64,000 nucleotides of DNA from CAVRQM01 sp963838805 (GCA_963838805.1 CAWISK010000002.1:1-64000), one strand, 5' to 3'; positions 18,166 to 28,096 are shown, numbered from the stretch's first letter. The notes: generated by a model from the letters alone, not told the origin. Made by a program: numbers and translations.

Positions 18166-20118
18166 ATGCCCGCCATGACGCTCCCCGACGGTTCCGTGCG
18201 CGATTTCGCGGCACCCGTCACCGGGACCGAGATCGCGGCCGCGATCGGCCCCGGCCTCGCGCGCGCGGCACTGGCGATGAGCGTGGACGGCAAGCTCACG
18301 GACCTTTCGGCGACGCTCGACCGCGACGCCGCGGTGCGCTTCGTCACGCGCCGCGACCCCGAGGCGCTGGGCCTGATCCGCCATGACGCGGCGCACGTCC
18401 TGGCCGAGGCGGTGCAGACGCTCTATCCCGGCACGCAGGTCACGATCGGCCCGGCGATCGAGAACGGCTTCTATTACGACTTCGCCCGCAACGCCCCGTT
18501 CACGCCGGAGGATTTCCCGGCGATCGAGGCGAAGATGCGCGAGATCATCGCCCGCAGCGCTGCCTTCGAGCGCGAGGTGTGGGACCGCGACGAGGCGATC
18601 GCATTTTTCGAGGCGCGCGGCGAGCGCTTCAAGGCCGAGCTGATCCGCGACCTGCCGGAAAGCGAGACGATCACCCTGTACAGGCAGGGCGACTGGATCG
18701 ATTTGTGCCGCGGCCCGCACATGCGCACCACGGGCGATGTCGGCACGGCTTTCAAGTTGCAGAAAGTGGCCGGCGCCTATTGGCGCGGCGACCACCGCAA
18801 CCCGATGCTGAGCCGCATCTACGGCACCGCCTGGCGTGACGACAAGGAATTGGCCGCCCACCTGCATATGCTGGAGGAGGCGGAGCGCCGCGACCATCGC
18901 CGTATCGGCAAGGATATGGATCTGTTCCACGTCCAGGAGGAGGCGGTCGGCAGCGTCTTCTGGCACCCGAAAGGCTGGCGACTGTATCGCGCCGCTGAAG
19001 CCTATCTGCGCCGGCGCCTCGACGCGGCCGGATACCAGGAGGTGCGCACGCCGCAGCTCGTGGACCGCTCGCTGTGGGAAGCCTCCGGCCATTGGGAGAA
19101 GTTCCGCCAGCACATGTTCCTCGCCCAGGTGGAGGACGAGGACAAGACGCTGGCGCTGAAGCCGATGAACTGCCCCTGCCACGTCCAGATTTTCCGTCAC
19201 GGCGTGCGCAGCTACCGCGACCTGCCGCTGCGCATGGCCGAGTTCGGCGCCTGCCACCGCTACGAGCCGTCCGGCGCGCTGCACGGCATCATGCGGGTGC
19301 GCGCCTTTACCCAGGACGATGCGCACATCTTCTGCGAGGAGGACCAGATCGCGCCCGAGACCGCGCGCTTCGTGGATTTGCTGGCCTCGGTGTACCGCGA
19401 TTTCGGCTTCGACTCCTTCGCCGTGAAGTTCGCCGACCGGCCGGACCAGCGCGCCGGCAACGACGCCGACTGGGACCGCGCCGAGGCGGCGCTGCGCGAG
19501 GCCTGCCGCCTCGCCGGCGTCGAATACGCGCTCAACCCGGGCGAGGGCGCCTTCTACGGCCCGAAGCTGGAGTTCGTGCTGCGCGACGCCATCGGCCGCG
19601 ACTGGCAATGCGGGACGTTACAGGTCGACTACGTGCTGCCCGAGCGTCTGGACGCGCTCTACACGGCGGCCGACGGCAGCCGGCGGCGACCGGTGATGCT
19701 GCATCGCGCGATTCTCGGCAGTTTCGAGCGGTTCCTGGGCATCCTGATCGAGCAATATGCCGGCCGCTTCCCGCTGTGGCTGGCACCAGTGCAGGCGGTG
19801 GTGGCGACCATCGTCTCCGACGCCGATGCGTATGCCCTGGACGTAGCGGACCGGCTGCGCGCCGCCGGCCTGCATGTCGAGGCCGACCTGTCGCCGGAAA
19901 AGATCAACGCCAAGATCCGCACCCATAGCGTGGCGCACGTGCCGCTGATCCTGGTGGTCGGGCGGCAGGAGGCGGAGGCCCGCACCGTGGCCCTGCGGCG
20001 GCTCGGCGGGCGCGAGCAGGACGTATTGCCGCTTGACGAAGCGGTGTCGCGTCTTGCAGGGGAGGCGCTGCCACCCGATCTTGCGAGGTTGGGGCAGCAG
20101 CCCAGCCCGCTCGCCTGA
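18166..20118 (+). CDS. thrS: Threonyl-tRNA synthetase
   Basis: 650 residues, intact. Domains in order: N-terminal TGS domain (1-60, MTLPDGSVRDF), the editing domain with HDAAHVLAEAVQTLYPG, the class II catalytic core with MNCPCHVQIF (zinc-binding Cys), EFGACHRYEPSGALHG and MRVRAFTQDDAHIFC, and the anticodon-binding domain from about LAPVQAVVATIV. It charges tRNA-Thr. infC follows by 35 nt, as in many bacteria. Confidence 0.97.
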   Translation: MPAMTLPDGSVRDFAAPVTGTEIAAAIGPGLARAALAMSVDGKLTDLSATLDRDAAVRFVTRRDPEALGLIRHDAAHVLAEAVQTLYPGTQVTIGPAIENGFYYDFARNAPFTPEDFPAIEAKMREIIARSAAFEREVWDRDEAIAFFEARGERFKAELIRDLPESETITLYRQGDWIDLCRGPHMRTTGDVGTAFKLQKVAGAYWRGDHRNPMLSRIYGTAWRDDKELAAHLHMLEEAERRDHRRIGKDMDLFHVQEEAVGSVFWHPKGWRLYRAAEAYLRRRLDAAGYQEVRTPQLVDRSLWEASGHWEKFRQHMFLAQVEDEDKTLALKPMNCPCHVQIFRHGVRSYRDLPLRMAEFGACHRYEPSGALHGIMRVRAFTQDDAHIFCEEDQIAPETARFVDLLASVYRDFGFDSFAVKFADRPDQRAGNDADWDRAEAALREACRLAGVEYALNPGEGAFYGPKLEFVLRDAIGRDWQCGTLQVDYVLPERLDALYTAADGSRRRPVMLHRAILGSFERFLGILIEQYAGRFPLWLAPVQAVVATIVSDADAYALDVADRLRAAGLHVEADLSPEKINAKIRTHSVAHVPLILVVGRQEAEARTVALRRLGGREQDVLPLDEAVSRLAGEALPPDLARLGQQPSPLA

Positions 20119-20153
20119 AGCCTGCCACCTGTCCACCATCATAGGAGCGACCG

Positions 20154-20690
20154 ATAGCCCGAGGACCCTTGCCCGCGCCGCCGACCCGCGACGGGCCCCG
20201 CGTGAATGAAGAAATCCGTGTGCCGCAGGTGCGGCTGATCGACCAGGACGGCGAGATGGTGGGCGTGATGAGCGCGCGCGAGGCGGTGCAGCGCGCCTTC
20301 GCCGTGGGCATGGACCTGCTGGAGATCAGCCCCAACGCCGATCCGCCGGTCTGCAAGATTCTCGACTTCGGCAAGTTCAAATACGAGCAGCAGAAGAAGA
20401 AGAACGAGGCCCGCAAGCGGCAGAAGATCGTCGAGATCAAGGAAATCAAGGTCCGGCCAAATATCGACGAGAACGACTATCAGGTGAAGATCCGTGCCAT
20501 GAAGTCGTTCATCGACGAGGGCGACAAGGTCAAGGTGACCTTGCGCTTCCGCGGCCGCGAGATGGCGCACCAGGACATCGGCGTGAAGGTGCTGGAGCGC
20601 ATCCGCACCGAGATGGACCCGCTGACCAAGGTCGAGCAGATGCCGCGCATGGAAAACCGGCAGATGATCATGGTGCTGTCGCCGCGGTAG
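20154..20690 (+). CDS. infC: Translation initiation factor IF-3, ATA start codon
   Basis: 178 residues with this start. The protein has the IF-3 N-domain (RVNEEIRVPQVRLIDQDGE, SPNADPPVCKILDFGKFKYE), the lysine-rich linker and the C-domain (KEIKVRPNIDENDYQVKI, KVTLRFRGREMAHQDIG). No ATG fits. The sequence AGGAG at 20143-20147 is followed after 6 nt by an in-frame ATA (20154). infC is known for a rare initiation codon (AUU in E. coli) that lets IF-3 repress its own translation. The alternative TTG at 20169 has only a GAGGA 3 nt away, too close. So ATA is the best-supported start. Confidence 0.92.
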   Translation: MARGPLPAPPTRDGPRVNEEIRVPQVRLIDQDGEMVGVMSAREAVQRAFAVGMDLLEISPNADPPVCKILDFGKFKYEQQKKKNEARKRQKIVEIKEIKVRPNIDENDYQVKIRAMKSFIDEGDKVKVTLRFRGREMAHQDIGVKVLERIRTEMDPLTKVEQMPRMENRQMIMVLSPR

Positions 20691-20751
20691 TGGCATGCCG
20701 CTCGTCGGAGGGCGGGCAGTTTCTCCCGGTTCAGGCCAGGATACAGCGAAG

Positions 20752-21311
20752 CTAGGTACGCAGCCGAAAGCCGAAGCTGTCTAGCGCAGCACGTTCGCCA
20801 TCCGGACAGATCGTCGGATCGGCCGGCCACGAGCCGTCCGGTTCGCGGCGCAGCAGCTCGCCGCGGATGGTCCGGCTACCGAGGACCAGGACATTCGCGC
20901 AGGCTCGGCAGCCCCAAATAGGAGCGCACCGCTTCGTAGGTCTCGTGCTGGTTGGAAGGCGACAGGATCTCGATGATGATCACGGGATCCGTGGCCATGT
21001 AGTGCTCGACCACGGGCGAGCACGTCACGGCGAGGTCCGGCACCCGGACATTGGTGGCCGCCCCGGCCCGTGGCTGTACACCCGGGTGCCCCGATGACCC
21101 GGCAACCGCTCTCGATCCGATCCAGATGATCCGCCAGCCGGCGCCCGAGTTCAATCTGGAGTAACCCATGCATCTGGCTCGCCGGCGCCATCGCGACCGG
21201 CTCGCCATCAATGAGCTGGAACTGCCGGCCCGTGCCGTCGCCCGGCCAGGAGGCGAATTGCTCCGCCGTCATCAGCGGGCGGATTTCCAGGAGGGAGATT
21301 GCGGCGCTCAT
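20752..21311 (-). CDS. Uma2-family (DUF820) PD-(D/E)XK-like protein, two frameshifts
   Basis: Starts MSAAISLLEIRPLMTAEQF with FQLIDGEPVAMAPASQMHG, the N-terminus of the DUF820/Uma2 family. Near 21095 the frame shifts to AATNVRVPDLAVTCSPVVEH and DPVIIIEILSPSNQHETYEA, where the P-D-L and I-E-I-L-S-P-S motifs hold the putative nuclease residues. A second shift near 20890 leads to IRGELLRREPDGSW and the stop at 20752. The fold is restriction-endonuclease-like but no cellular role is established. It converges with infC. Single orphan copy here, perhaps recently acquired. Confidence 0.75.
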
Positions 21312-21459
21312 GGCACCACTTTACCACAGCGGGCCCGGGTTGCAGTGCGCCCGCGACGCCGCTTGACGCCGGCGCTTCCGCCGCGCATATCCCCCGCTCT
21401 CCGCCGGTCCGCGAGTGTTCGCGCACCGGCGCGTTTTTCGTTGTAGGATCGCAGGCACC

Positions 21460-22837
21460 GTGTTCGAGGCACTTTCCGGCAAGCTGACAGGCGTCTTCGA
21501 CCGGCTGCGCCGCCGCGGCGCGCTGTCCGAGGAGGACGTGGCCGAGGCGCTTCGCGAGGTCCGCCTCGCCCTGCTGGATGCCGACGTGGCGCTGCCGGTG
21601 GTGCGCGACTTCATCGCCAATGTGCGCACCCGTGCCGTGGGGCAGGAGGTGCTGGACAGCGTCTCGCCGGCGCAGCAGGTGGTCAAGATCGTCCACGACT
21701 GCATGATCGAGGCGCTGGGCGGCAGCGGCGCCGTGCCGCTCAACCTCAACGCGCCCGCGCCGCTCGCCATCCTGATGGTGGGTCTGCAGGGCTCGGGCAA
21801 GACCACGACCTCCGGCAAGCTCGGCCTGCGCCTGTCCACGCGCCTGCGCCGCCGCGTGCTGCTGGCCAGCCTGGACGTGCAGCGGCCGGCGGCACAGTTG
21901 CAGTTGCAGCAGCTCGCCACACAGGTCGGCGTATCCAGCCTGCCGATCGTGCCGGGCGAGGGGCCGCTCGCCATCGCCGCCCGCGCGCTCGATACCGGCC
22001 GGCGCGAGGGCTACGACGTGGTGGTGCTCGACACCGCCGGCCGCCTGTCGATCAACGCGGAGCTGATGGAGGAGGTGCGGCAGGTCCGCGCCGCCACCAA
22101 CCCGGCCGAGACGCTGCTGGTGGTCGATGCCATGACCGGCCAGGACGCGGTGAACACCGCGAAAGCCTTCAACGACGCGGTGGGCGTCACCGGCATCGTC
22201 ATGACCCGCATGGACGGCGACGCGCGCGGCGGTGCCGCGCTGTCGATGCGCCAGATCACCGGTGCGCCGATCAAGCTGGTCGGCATCGGCGAGAAACTGG
22301 ACGCGCTGGAGGAGTTCCATCCCGAGCGCGTGGCCGGGCGCATCCTGGGCCAGGGCGACGTCATCAGCCTGGTCGAGAAGGCGGCCGAGACGATCGACGA
22401 GGAAGAGGCGGAAAAACTCGCCCAGCAAGATGGCGCGCGGCGCCTTCGACCTGGAGGATTACGCGAAGCAGCTTCGCCAGATCACCAAGATGGGCAGCCT
22501 GTCCTCGATCATCTCGATGCTGCCCGGTGCCGGCAAGATCCAGGCCCAGCTCGAAGCGGCCGGCAAGACCGATCTGGACAAGACCATGCTGAAGCGCCAG
22601 GCGGCGATCATCGGCTCGATGACGCGCAAGGAGCGCAAGACCCCGGACATCATCAAGGCCTCGCGCAAGAAGCGCATCGCGGCCGGGTCCGGAACCAGCG
22701 TGCAGGACGTGAACAAGCTGCTGAAGCAGTTCGACGACATGTCCACGATGATGAAGCGCATGAACAAGCTCGGCCAGAAGGGCCTCATGCGCGGCGGTTT
22801 GCAGGCGCTGATGCCCGGCAACCGGCGACCCTATTGA
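21460..22837 (+). CDS. ffh: Signal recognition particle protein Ffh, one frameshift
   Basis: N-domain, then the GTPase G-domain (LMVGLQGSGKTTTSGKL for G1; DVVVLDTAGRLSI for G3; TRMDGDARGGAAL), then the methionine-rich M-domain (MKRMNKLGQKGLMRGGLQAL). Start is a GTG at 21460 (MFEALSGKLTGVFDRLRRRG). A single extra base near 22430 shifts the frame between the G- and M-domains; the M-domain resumes at KMARGAFDLEDYAKQLRQI. Ffh is essential for targeting proteins to the inner membrane, so the break is very unlikely to be real. rpsP follows by 25 nt. Confidence 0.93.
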
Positions 22838-22862
22838 ACCGACTGATGGAGAACACCGACCG

Positions 22863-23210
22863 ATGAGCCTGAAGATTCGCCTCGCACGCGCCGGCGCCAA
22901 GAAGCGGCCGTACTACCACATCGTGCTGGCCGAGAGCCGCAGCCCGCGCGACGGTCGGTACATCGAGAAGCTGGGCAGCTACGACCCGATGCTGCCGGCC
23001 GAGCACGCCGACCGCGTGCGCCTGCAGAACGAGCGCATCACCCACTGGCTGGGCATGGGCGCGCTGCCGACCGATCGCGTGGCCCGCTTCCTGGGCCATG
23101 CCGGTTTGGCGCCCATGCCGGCCTTCAAGGAGCGGACACAGCCGGTCCAGTCGGCGCCGAAGAAGAAGGCGCAGGAGCGCGCGAAGGCCGCCGAGGCCGC
23201 GGCGGGCTGA
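22863..23210 (+). CDS. rpsP: 30S ribosomal protein S16
   Basis: 115 residues, intact, with the S16 signature KIRLARAGAKKRPYYHIV and RYIEKLGSYDPM. A Lys/Ala-rich C-terminal tail is typical of alphaproteobacterial S16. First of the conserved rpsP-rimM-trmD-rplS block. Confidence 0.97.
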   Translation: MSLKIRLARAGAKKRPYYHIVLAESRSPRDGRYIEKLGSYDPMLPAEHADRVRLQNERITHWLGMGALPTDRVARFLGHAGLAPMPAFKERTQPVQSAPKKKAQERAKAAEAAAG

Positions 23211-23211
23211 G

Positions 23212-23715
23212 TTGCCCAATACGCGCATCCTGATGGGCGTGCTGGGCCGGCCGCATGGCGTGCGCGGGCTGATGCACGTGCAGAGCTACGCGGCCGAACC
23301 CGAAGGGCTGACCGCCTACGGTCCGCTCTGCGACGAGCGCAGCCGCTGGTTCAGCCTGCGCTGGCGCGGCGAGGGCATCGTCGAAGTGGCCGAGACGGTC
23401 GCGGGCAAGCGCGTGCCGGTGGCTGACCGGAGCGCGGCCGAGACGCTGGTCAACACCCGACTGTTCCTGCCGCGCGAGCGGCTGCCGGCGCCCGAACCGG
23501 ACGAGTTCTATCTCTCGGACCTGGTCGGGCTGAAAGCGTATGGTCCAGACGGATCGGTGCTGGGGCCGGTTGCGGCGGTGCATGACTACGGCGGCGGCGC
23601 GTCGCTTGAAATCGGGGCGTGGCTGGTGCCGTTCACGCGGGCAGCCGTGCCGGAGATCGACCTTGCGGCGGGCCGGGTGACGGTGGTGCCGCCGGCGGAG
23701 CTGGACGCGCGATGA
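23212..23715 (+). CDS. rimM: 16S rRNA processing protein RimM
   Basis: 167 residues from a TTG at 23212, one nucleotide after the rpsP stop. The N-terminal RimM domain begins RILMGVLGRPHGVRGLMHV, and the C-terminal PRC-barrel contains DEFYLSDLVGLKAY and WLVPFTRAAVPEIDLAA. It assists 30S head maturation and binds S19. No ATG fits upstream without entering rpsP. The end overlaps trmD by 4 nt (ATGA). Confidence 0.95.
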   Translation: MPNTRILMGVLGRPHGVRGLMHVQSYAAEPEGLTAYGPLCDERSRWFSLRWRGEGIVEVAETVAGKRVPVADRSAAETLVNTRLFLPRERLPAPEPDEFYLSDLVGLKAYGPDGSVLGPVAAVHDYGGGASLEIGAWLVPFTRAAVPEIDLAAGRVTVVPPAELDAR

Positions 23716-24434
23716 GTGGTCATGCGAAAGCCTGGCGCGCCACCGTGCTGACGCTGTTCCCCGGGATGTTTCCGGGTCCGCTCGGGCTGTCGCTCGCGGG
23801 GCGGGCGCTGGGTTCGGCCTGGATGCTGGAGGCGCGCGACATCCGCGGCCACGCGACCGGCGCGCATCGCAGCGTCGACGACACGCCATTCGGCGGCGGT
23901 GCCGGGATGGTCATGCGCCCCGAGGTGGTGGATGCCGCACTGGCCTCCTGCGCCGACGAGCGGCCGGCGATCCTGCTGAGCCCGCGCGGCGAGCCCCTGA
24001 GCCAGGCGGTCGTGCGCGATCTCGCCGCCGGTCCCGGCGTGGTGCTGCTCTGCGGCCGCTACGAGGGCATCGACCAGCGCGTGATCGACGCGCGGGCGGT
24101 GCGCGAGATCAGCGTCGGCGACTATGTGCTCTCGGGCGGCGAGCCCGCGGCGCTGGTGCTGCTCGATGCCTGCGTGCGCCTGCTGCCGGGCGTCATGGGA
24201 GCGGCCGACAGCGCCGCCGAGGAAAGTTTTTCCGCGGGCTTGCTGGAGTATCCGCACTACACGCGGCCGGCGGAATGGAACGGGCGGCGTGTGCCCGACG
24301 TGCTGCTGTCCGGCAATCACGCCGCGATCGCCGCCTGGCGCCACGCCGAGGCGGAGCGGATCACGCGAGAACGCCGCCCCGATCTGTGGGCATTGCATGC
24401 GGCGCCGATTGCGCGGGTCGCTTCCCGCGCCTAG
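23712..24434 (+). CDS. trmD: tRNA (guanine-N1-)-methyltransferase TrmD
   Basis: 240 residues, intact. SPOUT methyltransferase with ATVLTLFPGMFPGPLG, the SAM-binding trefoil knot region LLCGRYEGIDQRV and EISVGDYVLSGGEPAAL, and the active-site motif DDTPFGGGAGMVM. It makes m1G37 in tRNAs and prevents frameshifting. Start overlaps the rimM stop. Confidence 0.97.
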   Translation: MSGHAKAWRATVLTLFPGMFPGPLGLSLAGRALGSAWMLEARDIRGHATGAHRSVDDTPFGGGAGMVMRPEVVDAALASCADERPAILLSPRGEPLSQAVVRDLAAGPGVVLLCGRYEGIDQRVIDARAVREISVGDYVLSGGEPAALVLLDACVRLLPGVMGAADSAAEESFSAGLLEYPHYTRPAEWNGRRVPDVLLSGNHAAIAAWRHAEAERITRERRPDLWALHAAPIARVASRA

Positions 24435-24461
24435 ACGACGATGACCGAAAGGACGACGACC

Positions 24462-24881
24462 ATGAACATCATCCAGGCCTATGAGGCCGAACAAATCGCC
24501 CGGCTGACCGCGACCCGCGCGGTGCCCGAGTTCCGCGCCGGCGATACCCTGCGCGTGCAGGTGAAGGTCGTGGAAGGCGAGCGGACCCGCACCCAGGCCT
24601 TCGAGGGCGTGTGCATCGCCCGCTCGAACCGGGGGCTGAACAGCAATTTCACGGTGCGCAAGATCAGCTATGGCGAGGGCGTGGAGCGCGTTTTCCCGCT
24701 CTATTCGCCGACCATCGCCGAGATCGCCGTGGTGCGGCGCGGCGATGTTCGCCGGGCGAAGCTGTATTACCTGCGCGGCCGCAGCGGCAAGTCGGCGCGC
24801 ATCGCCGAGCGCGCGCGCGATACCGCGGTGACGGTCCCCGCGACCGGCAGCGCCGAGCCGCAGGCCGCCACCGCCGAGTAG
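24462..24881 (+). CDS. rplS: 50S ribosomal protein L19
   Basis: 139 residues from ATG 24462 behind AAGGACG. L19 signature: PEFRAGDTLRVQVKVVEGER, FEGVCIARSNRGLNSNFTVR and ERVFPLYSPTI. The C-terminal tail (from about residue 115) is an Ala/Thr-rich extension. Last of the rpsP-rimM-trmD-rplS block, with leuC starting 5 nt later. Confidence 0.97.
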   Translation: MNIIQAYEAEQIARLTATRAVPEFRAGDTLRVQVKVVEGERTRTQAFEGVCIARSNRGLNSNFTVRKISYGEGVERVFPLYSPTIAEIAVVRRGDVRRAKLYYLRGRSGKSARIAERARDTAVTVPATGSAEPQAATAE

Positions 24882-24886
24882 TCCGC

Positions 24887-26293
24887 ATGACAGGCCCGCG
24901 CACGCTGTTCGACAAAGTCTGGGACGCGCATGTGGTCCAGCGTCTCCCGGACGGCACCTGCGTGCTCTATATCGACCGCCATCTGGTGCATGAAGTCACC
25001 AGCCCTCAGGCCTTCGAGGGGCTGCGCCTTGCGGGACGCGGCGTTCGCCGGCCGGATGCGACCATCGCGGTGGCCGACCACAACGTGCCGACCTCCGACC
25101 GCCGCGGCGGCATCGCCGAGCCCGAGAGCCGGCTGCAGATCGAGACGCTGGAGCGCAACGTCGCCGAGTTCGGCGTGCCGTATTTCCCGGTGCTCGATGC
25201 GCGCCAGGGCATCGTGCATATCGTGGGGCCGGAGCAGGGCATCTCGCTGCCCGGCACCACCATCGTCTGCGGCGACAGCCATACATCTACGCACGGCGCG
25301 CTGGGGGCACTCGCCTTTGGCATCGGCACCAGCGAGGTCGAGCATGTGCTGGCGACGCAGACGCTGTTGCAGAAACCGGCGAAGAACATGCTGGTCCGCG
25401 TCGATGGCGCGCTCGGCTTCGGCTGCACCGCCAAGGACATCGTGCTGGCGATCATCGGCCGTATCGGCACGGCAGGCGGCACCGGGCACGTGATCGAATA
25501 CGCGGGCGAGGCGATCGCGCACTCGACATGGCCGGGCGCATGACCGTGTGCAACATGAGCATCGAGGCGGGTGCCCGCGCCGGCATGATCGCGCCGGACG
25601 AGACCACCTTCGCCTATGTGAAGGGCCGGCCCGTACGCGCCGAAGGGTGCGGATTTCGAGCGCGCGGTGGCGTATTGGCGCACGCTGCCCTCCGATCCTG
25701 GCGCCGTCTATGACCGGACCGTGGTGCTGGACGCGGGCCAGATCGCGCCGATGGTGAGCTGGGGCACCAATCCGGAGGCGGTGGTGCCGATCACGGGCCA
25801 CGTGCCCGACCCGGCTTCGGTCGAGGACGAGGCCAAGCGCGCGCAGATGCAGCGGATGCTGGACTACATGGGCCTGCGTCCGGGGCAGAAGCTGGCGGAA
25901 TTGCCGGTGGACGTAGTGTTCATCGGCAGTTGCACCAACGGCCGCATCGAGGATCTGCGCGCCGCCGCCGCGGTGGCACACGGCCGGCACGTCGCTGATG
26001 GCGTGCGCGCGATGGTCGTGCCCGGCTCCGGGCTGGTGAAGCAGCAGGCCGAGGCCGAGGGGATCGACCGCGTGCTGATCGAGGCCGGGTTCGAATGGCG
26101 CGAGGCCGGCTGCTCGATGTGCCTGGGCATGAACCCGGATAAACTCGCGGCTGGCCAGCGTTGCGCCAGTACGTCGAACCGCAATTTCGAGGGAAGGCAG
26201 GGGCCGGGCGGGCGGACGCATCTGCTCTCGCCGGCAATGGCTGTGGCAGCCGCCGTCACGGGCCGCCTTGCCGATGTGCGGGAACTCGTCTGA
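24887..26293 (+). CDS. leuC: 3-isopropylmalate dehydratase large subunit, two frameshifts
   Basis: Aconitase-family enzyme of leucine synthesis. Segments in order: LFDKVWDAHVVQRLPDGT, VADHNVPTSDRRGG, VCGDSHTSTHGALGALAFG (first cluster Cys), MTVCNMSIEAGARAGMI, FIGSCTNGRIEDLRAAA and GCSMCLGMN (second and third cluster Cys of the 4Fe-4S site). Two single-base shifts: near 25515, where a C seems missing before GCGCACTCGACATGG, and near 25640, where one base seems added. Start ATG 24887. The stop overlaps the leuD start by one nucleotide. Confidence 0.93.
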
Positions 26294-26983
26294 TGCAGGC
26301 CTTCACGACGTTGACCGGCATTGCGGCACCCCTGCCGCTGGCCAATGTCGATACCGACAAGATCATTCCCGCGCGCTTTCTCAAGACCATCGCGCGCACC
26401 GGCCTCGGGAAGAACCTGTTCGACACGCTGCGCTACGACGAGCGCGGCGCCGAGCGGCCCGATTTCGTGCTGAACCGCGAGCCGTACCGCCACGCGGAGA
26501 TCCTGATCGCGCACGAGAATTTCGGCTGCGGCTCGTCGCGCGAGCATGCGCCCTGGGCGCTGCTCGATTTCGGCATACGCTGCGTGATCGCGCCGGATTT
26601 CGCCGACATTTTCCACAATAACTGCTTCAAGAACGGCATCCTGCCGATTCGCTCTGCCGCGCGAGGTCTGCGACAGGCTGATGGAGGATGCGCGCATGGG
26701 CGGCAATGCCCGCCTGACCGTCGATCTGGCGCGGCAGGTCGTGGTGCGGCCGAACGGCGAGGAGATCGGCTTCGAGATCGACCCGTTCCGCAAGCATCTG
26801 CTGCTGGAAGGGCTGGACGATATCGGCCAGACCTTGCAGCACGCCGCGGCCATCGACGAGTACCGAGGCGCGGCGGCACGACTGGATGCCGGGGATTTCG
26901 TAGCGCCACCGTCACCCTCACCCCGGCCCCTGCTCCCTCAGGGAGAGGGCCGGGGAATGAGGGTGCCTTCCGAGGACCGCACC
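26293..26983 (+). CDS. leuD: 3-isopropylmalate dehydratase small subunit, frameshifted and without its own stop
   Basis: Starts at ATG 26293 with LTGIAAPLPLANVDTDKIIP and ILIAHENFGCGSSREHAPWA, the swivel-domain hallmarks; continues FADIFHNNCFKNGILPI. One shift near 26660 moves the frame to RLTVDLARQVVV and FEIDPFRKHLLLEGLDDIGQ, the expected C-terminus. After this no stop occurs: the frame runs through a palindromic repeat (26913-26965) into leuB. Family members are about 200 residues, so the natural end is near 26890. Either an indel hides the stop, or the repeat has extended the reading frame. The coordinate end is set just before leuB. Confidence 0.85.
26913..26965. repeat. Palindromic intergenic repeat (REP-like) between leuD and leuB
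   Basis: The arms CACCCTCACCCCGGCCC (26913-26929) and GGGCCGGGGAATGAGGGTG (26948 onward) pair, apart from two extra bases in the right arm, and enclose a second palindrome CTCCCTCAGGGAG. It belongs to the same sequence style as the longer repeat at 31090-31162 (CCCTCTCCC / GGGAGAGGG cores). Such elements are common in intergenic DNA of GC-rich proteobacteria. Confidence 0.7.
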
Positions 26984-28096
26984 ATGCCATCCAACAAGCG
27001 CCTGCTGATCCTGCCCGGCGACGGCATCGGCCCCGAGGTGATGCGCGAGGTCCGCCGCGTCATCGACTGGATGGACCGCCGCCGCTCGGTGAGCTTCGAA
27101 CTGTCCGAAGGTCTGGTCGGCGGTGCCGCACTGGACGCACAGGGCGTGCCGATCACCGAGGAGATCGTGGCCCGTGCGAAGGACGCGGACGCGGTGCTGT
27201 TCGGCGCCGTGGGCGGTCCGCAATACGACACGCTCGGCTTCGACAAGCGGCCCGAAATCGCCATCCTCACCTTGCGCCGGGAGCTGGGCCTGTTCGCCAA
27301 TCTGCGGCCCGCCACCGTGCTCGATCCGCTGGTCGATGCCTCGACGCTGAAGCCGGAGATCGTGCGCGGCCTCGACCTGATGATCGTGCGCGAGAGCACT
27401 GGCGGCATCTATTTCGGCGAGCCGCGCGGTGTCGAGACCCTGCCCGACGGCAGCAAGCGCGGCATCAATACCGAGGTGTACACCACGCACGAGATCGAGC
27501 GCGTGGCGCGCGTCGGCTTCGAGCTGGCCCGCAAGCGCCAGCATCGGCTATGCAGCGTCGAGAAGGCCAATGTCATGGAAAGCGGCCTGCTGTGGCGGCA
27601 GACCGTGACCGCGCTGGGTGCGGCCGAGTATCCGGACGTGACGCTGTCGCACATGTACGCCGACAATTGCGCCATGCAGCTCGTGCGCAATCCGCGCCAG
27701 TTCGACGTGATCGTGACCAGCAATCTGTTCGGAGATTTGCTGTCCGATCTCGCCTCGATGCTGACCGGCAGCCTGGGCATGCTGCCGTCGGCGACACTTG
27801 GCGGGCTGGATGCGAACGGGCGCCGTCACGCGCTGTACGAGCCGATCCACGGCAGCGCGCCGGATATCGCGGGCAAGGGCCTCGCCAATCCGCTGGCGCA
27901 GACGCTGAGTTTCGCCATGCTGCTGCGCTACTCCTTCGGCATGGACGAAGACGCGGGCCTGATCGAGCGCGCCTGTTCCGAGGTGCTGGCGAGCGGCCTG
28001 CGCACGCCGGATGTGATGGCGCCCGGCTGCACGCAGATCGGCACCGAGGCGATGGGGAGTGCCGTGCTGCGCGCGCTGGACCGGCTGGCGGCCTGA
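26984..28096 (+). CDS. leuB: 3-isopropylmalate dehydrogenase
   Basis: 370 residues, intact. RLLILPGDGIGPEVMREVRR, GAVGGPQYD, LMIVRESTGGIYFGEPRG, VTLSHMYADNCAMQLVR, NLFGDLLSDLASMLTGSLGM and YEPIHGSAPDIAGKGLANPL are the ordered motifs of the NAD-dependent beta-decarboxylating dehydrogenase family; the substrate-binding tyrosine and metal-binding aspartates are present. It oxidatively decarboxylates 3-isopropylmalate in leucine synthesis. GAGGA lies 7 nt upstream of the start. Confidence 0.95.
   Translation: MPSNKRLLILPGDGIGPEVMREVRRVIDWMDRRRSVSFELSEGLVGGAALDAQGVPITEEIVARAKDADAVLFGAVGGPQYDTLGFDKRPEIAILTLRRELGLFANLRPATVLDPLVDASTLKPEIVRGLDLMIVRESTGGIYFGEPRGVETLPDGSKRGINTEVYTTHEIERVARVGFELARKRQHRLCSVEKANVMESGLLWRQTVTALGAAEYPDVTLSHMYADNCAMQLVRNPRQFDVIVTSNLFGDLLSDLASMLTGSLGMLPSATLGGLDANGRRHALYEPIHGSAPDIAGKGLANPLAQTLSFAMLLRYSFGMDEDAGLIERACSEVLASGLRTPDVMAPGCTQIGTEAMGSAVLRALDRLAA

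Noticed and set aside
20169..20690. infC starting at the TTG codon at 20169
   Set aside because: The nearest ribosome binding site is only 3 nt away, whereas AGGAG with 6 nt spacing serves the in-frame ATA at 20154.
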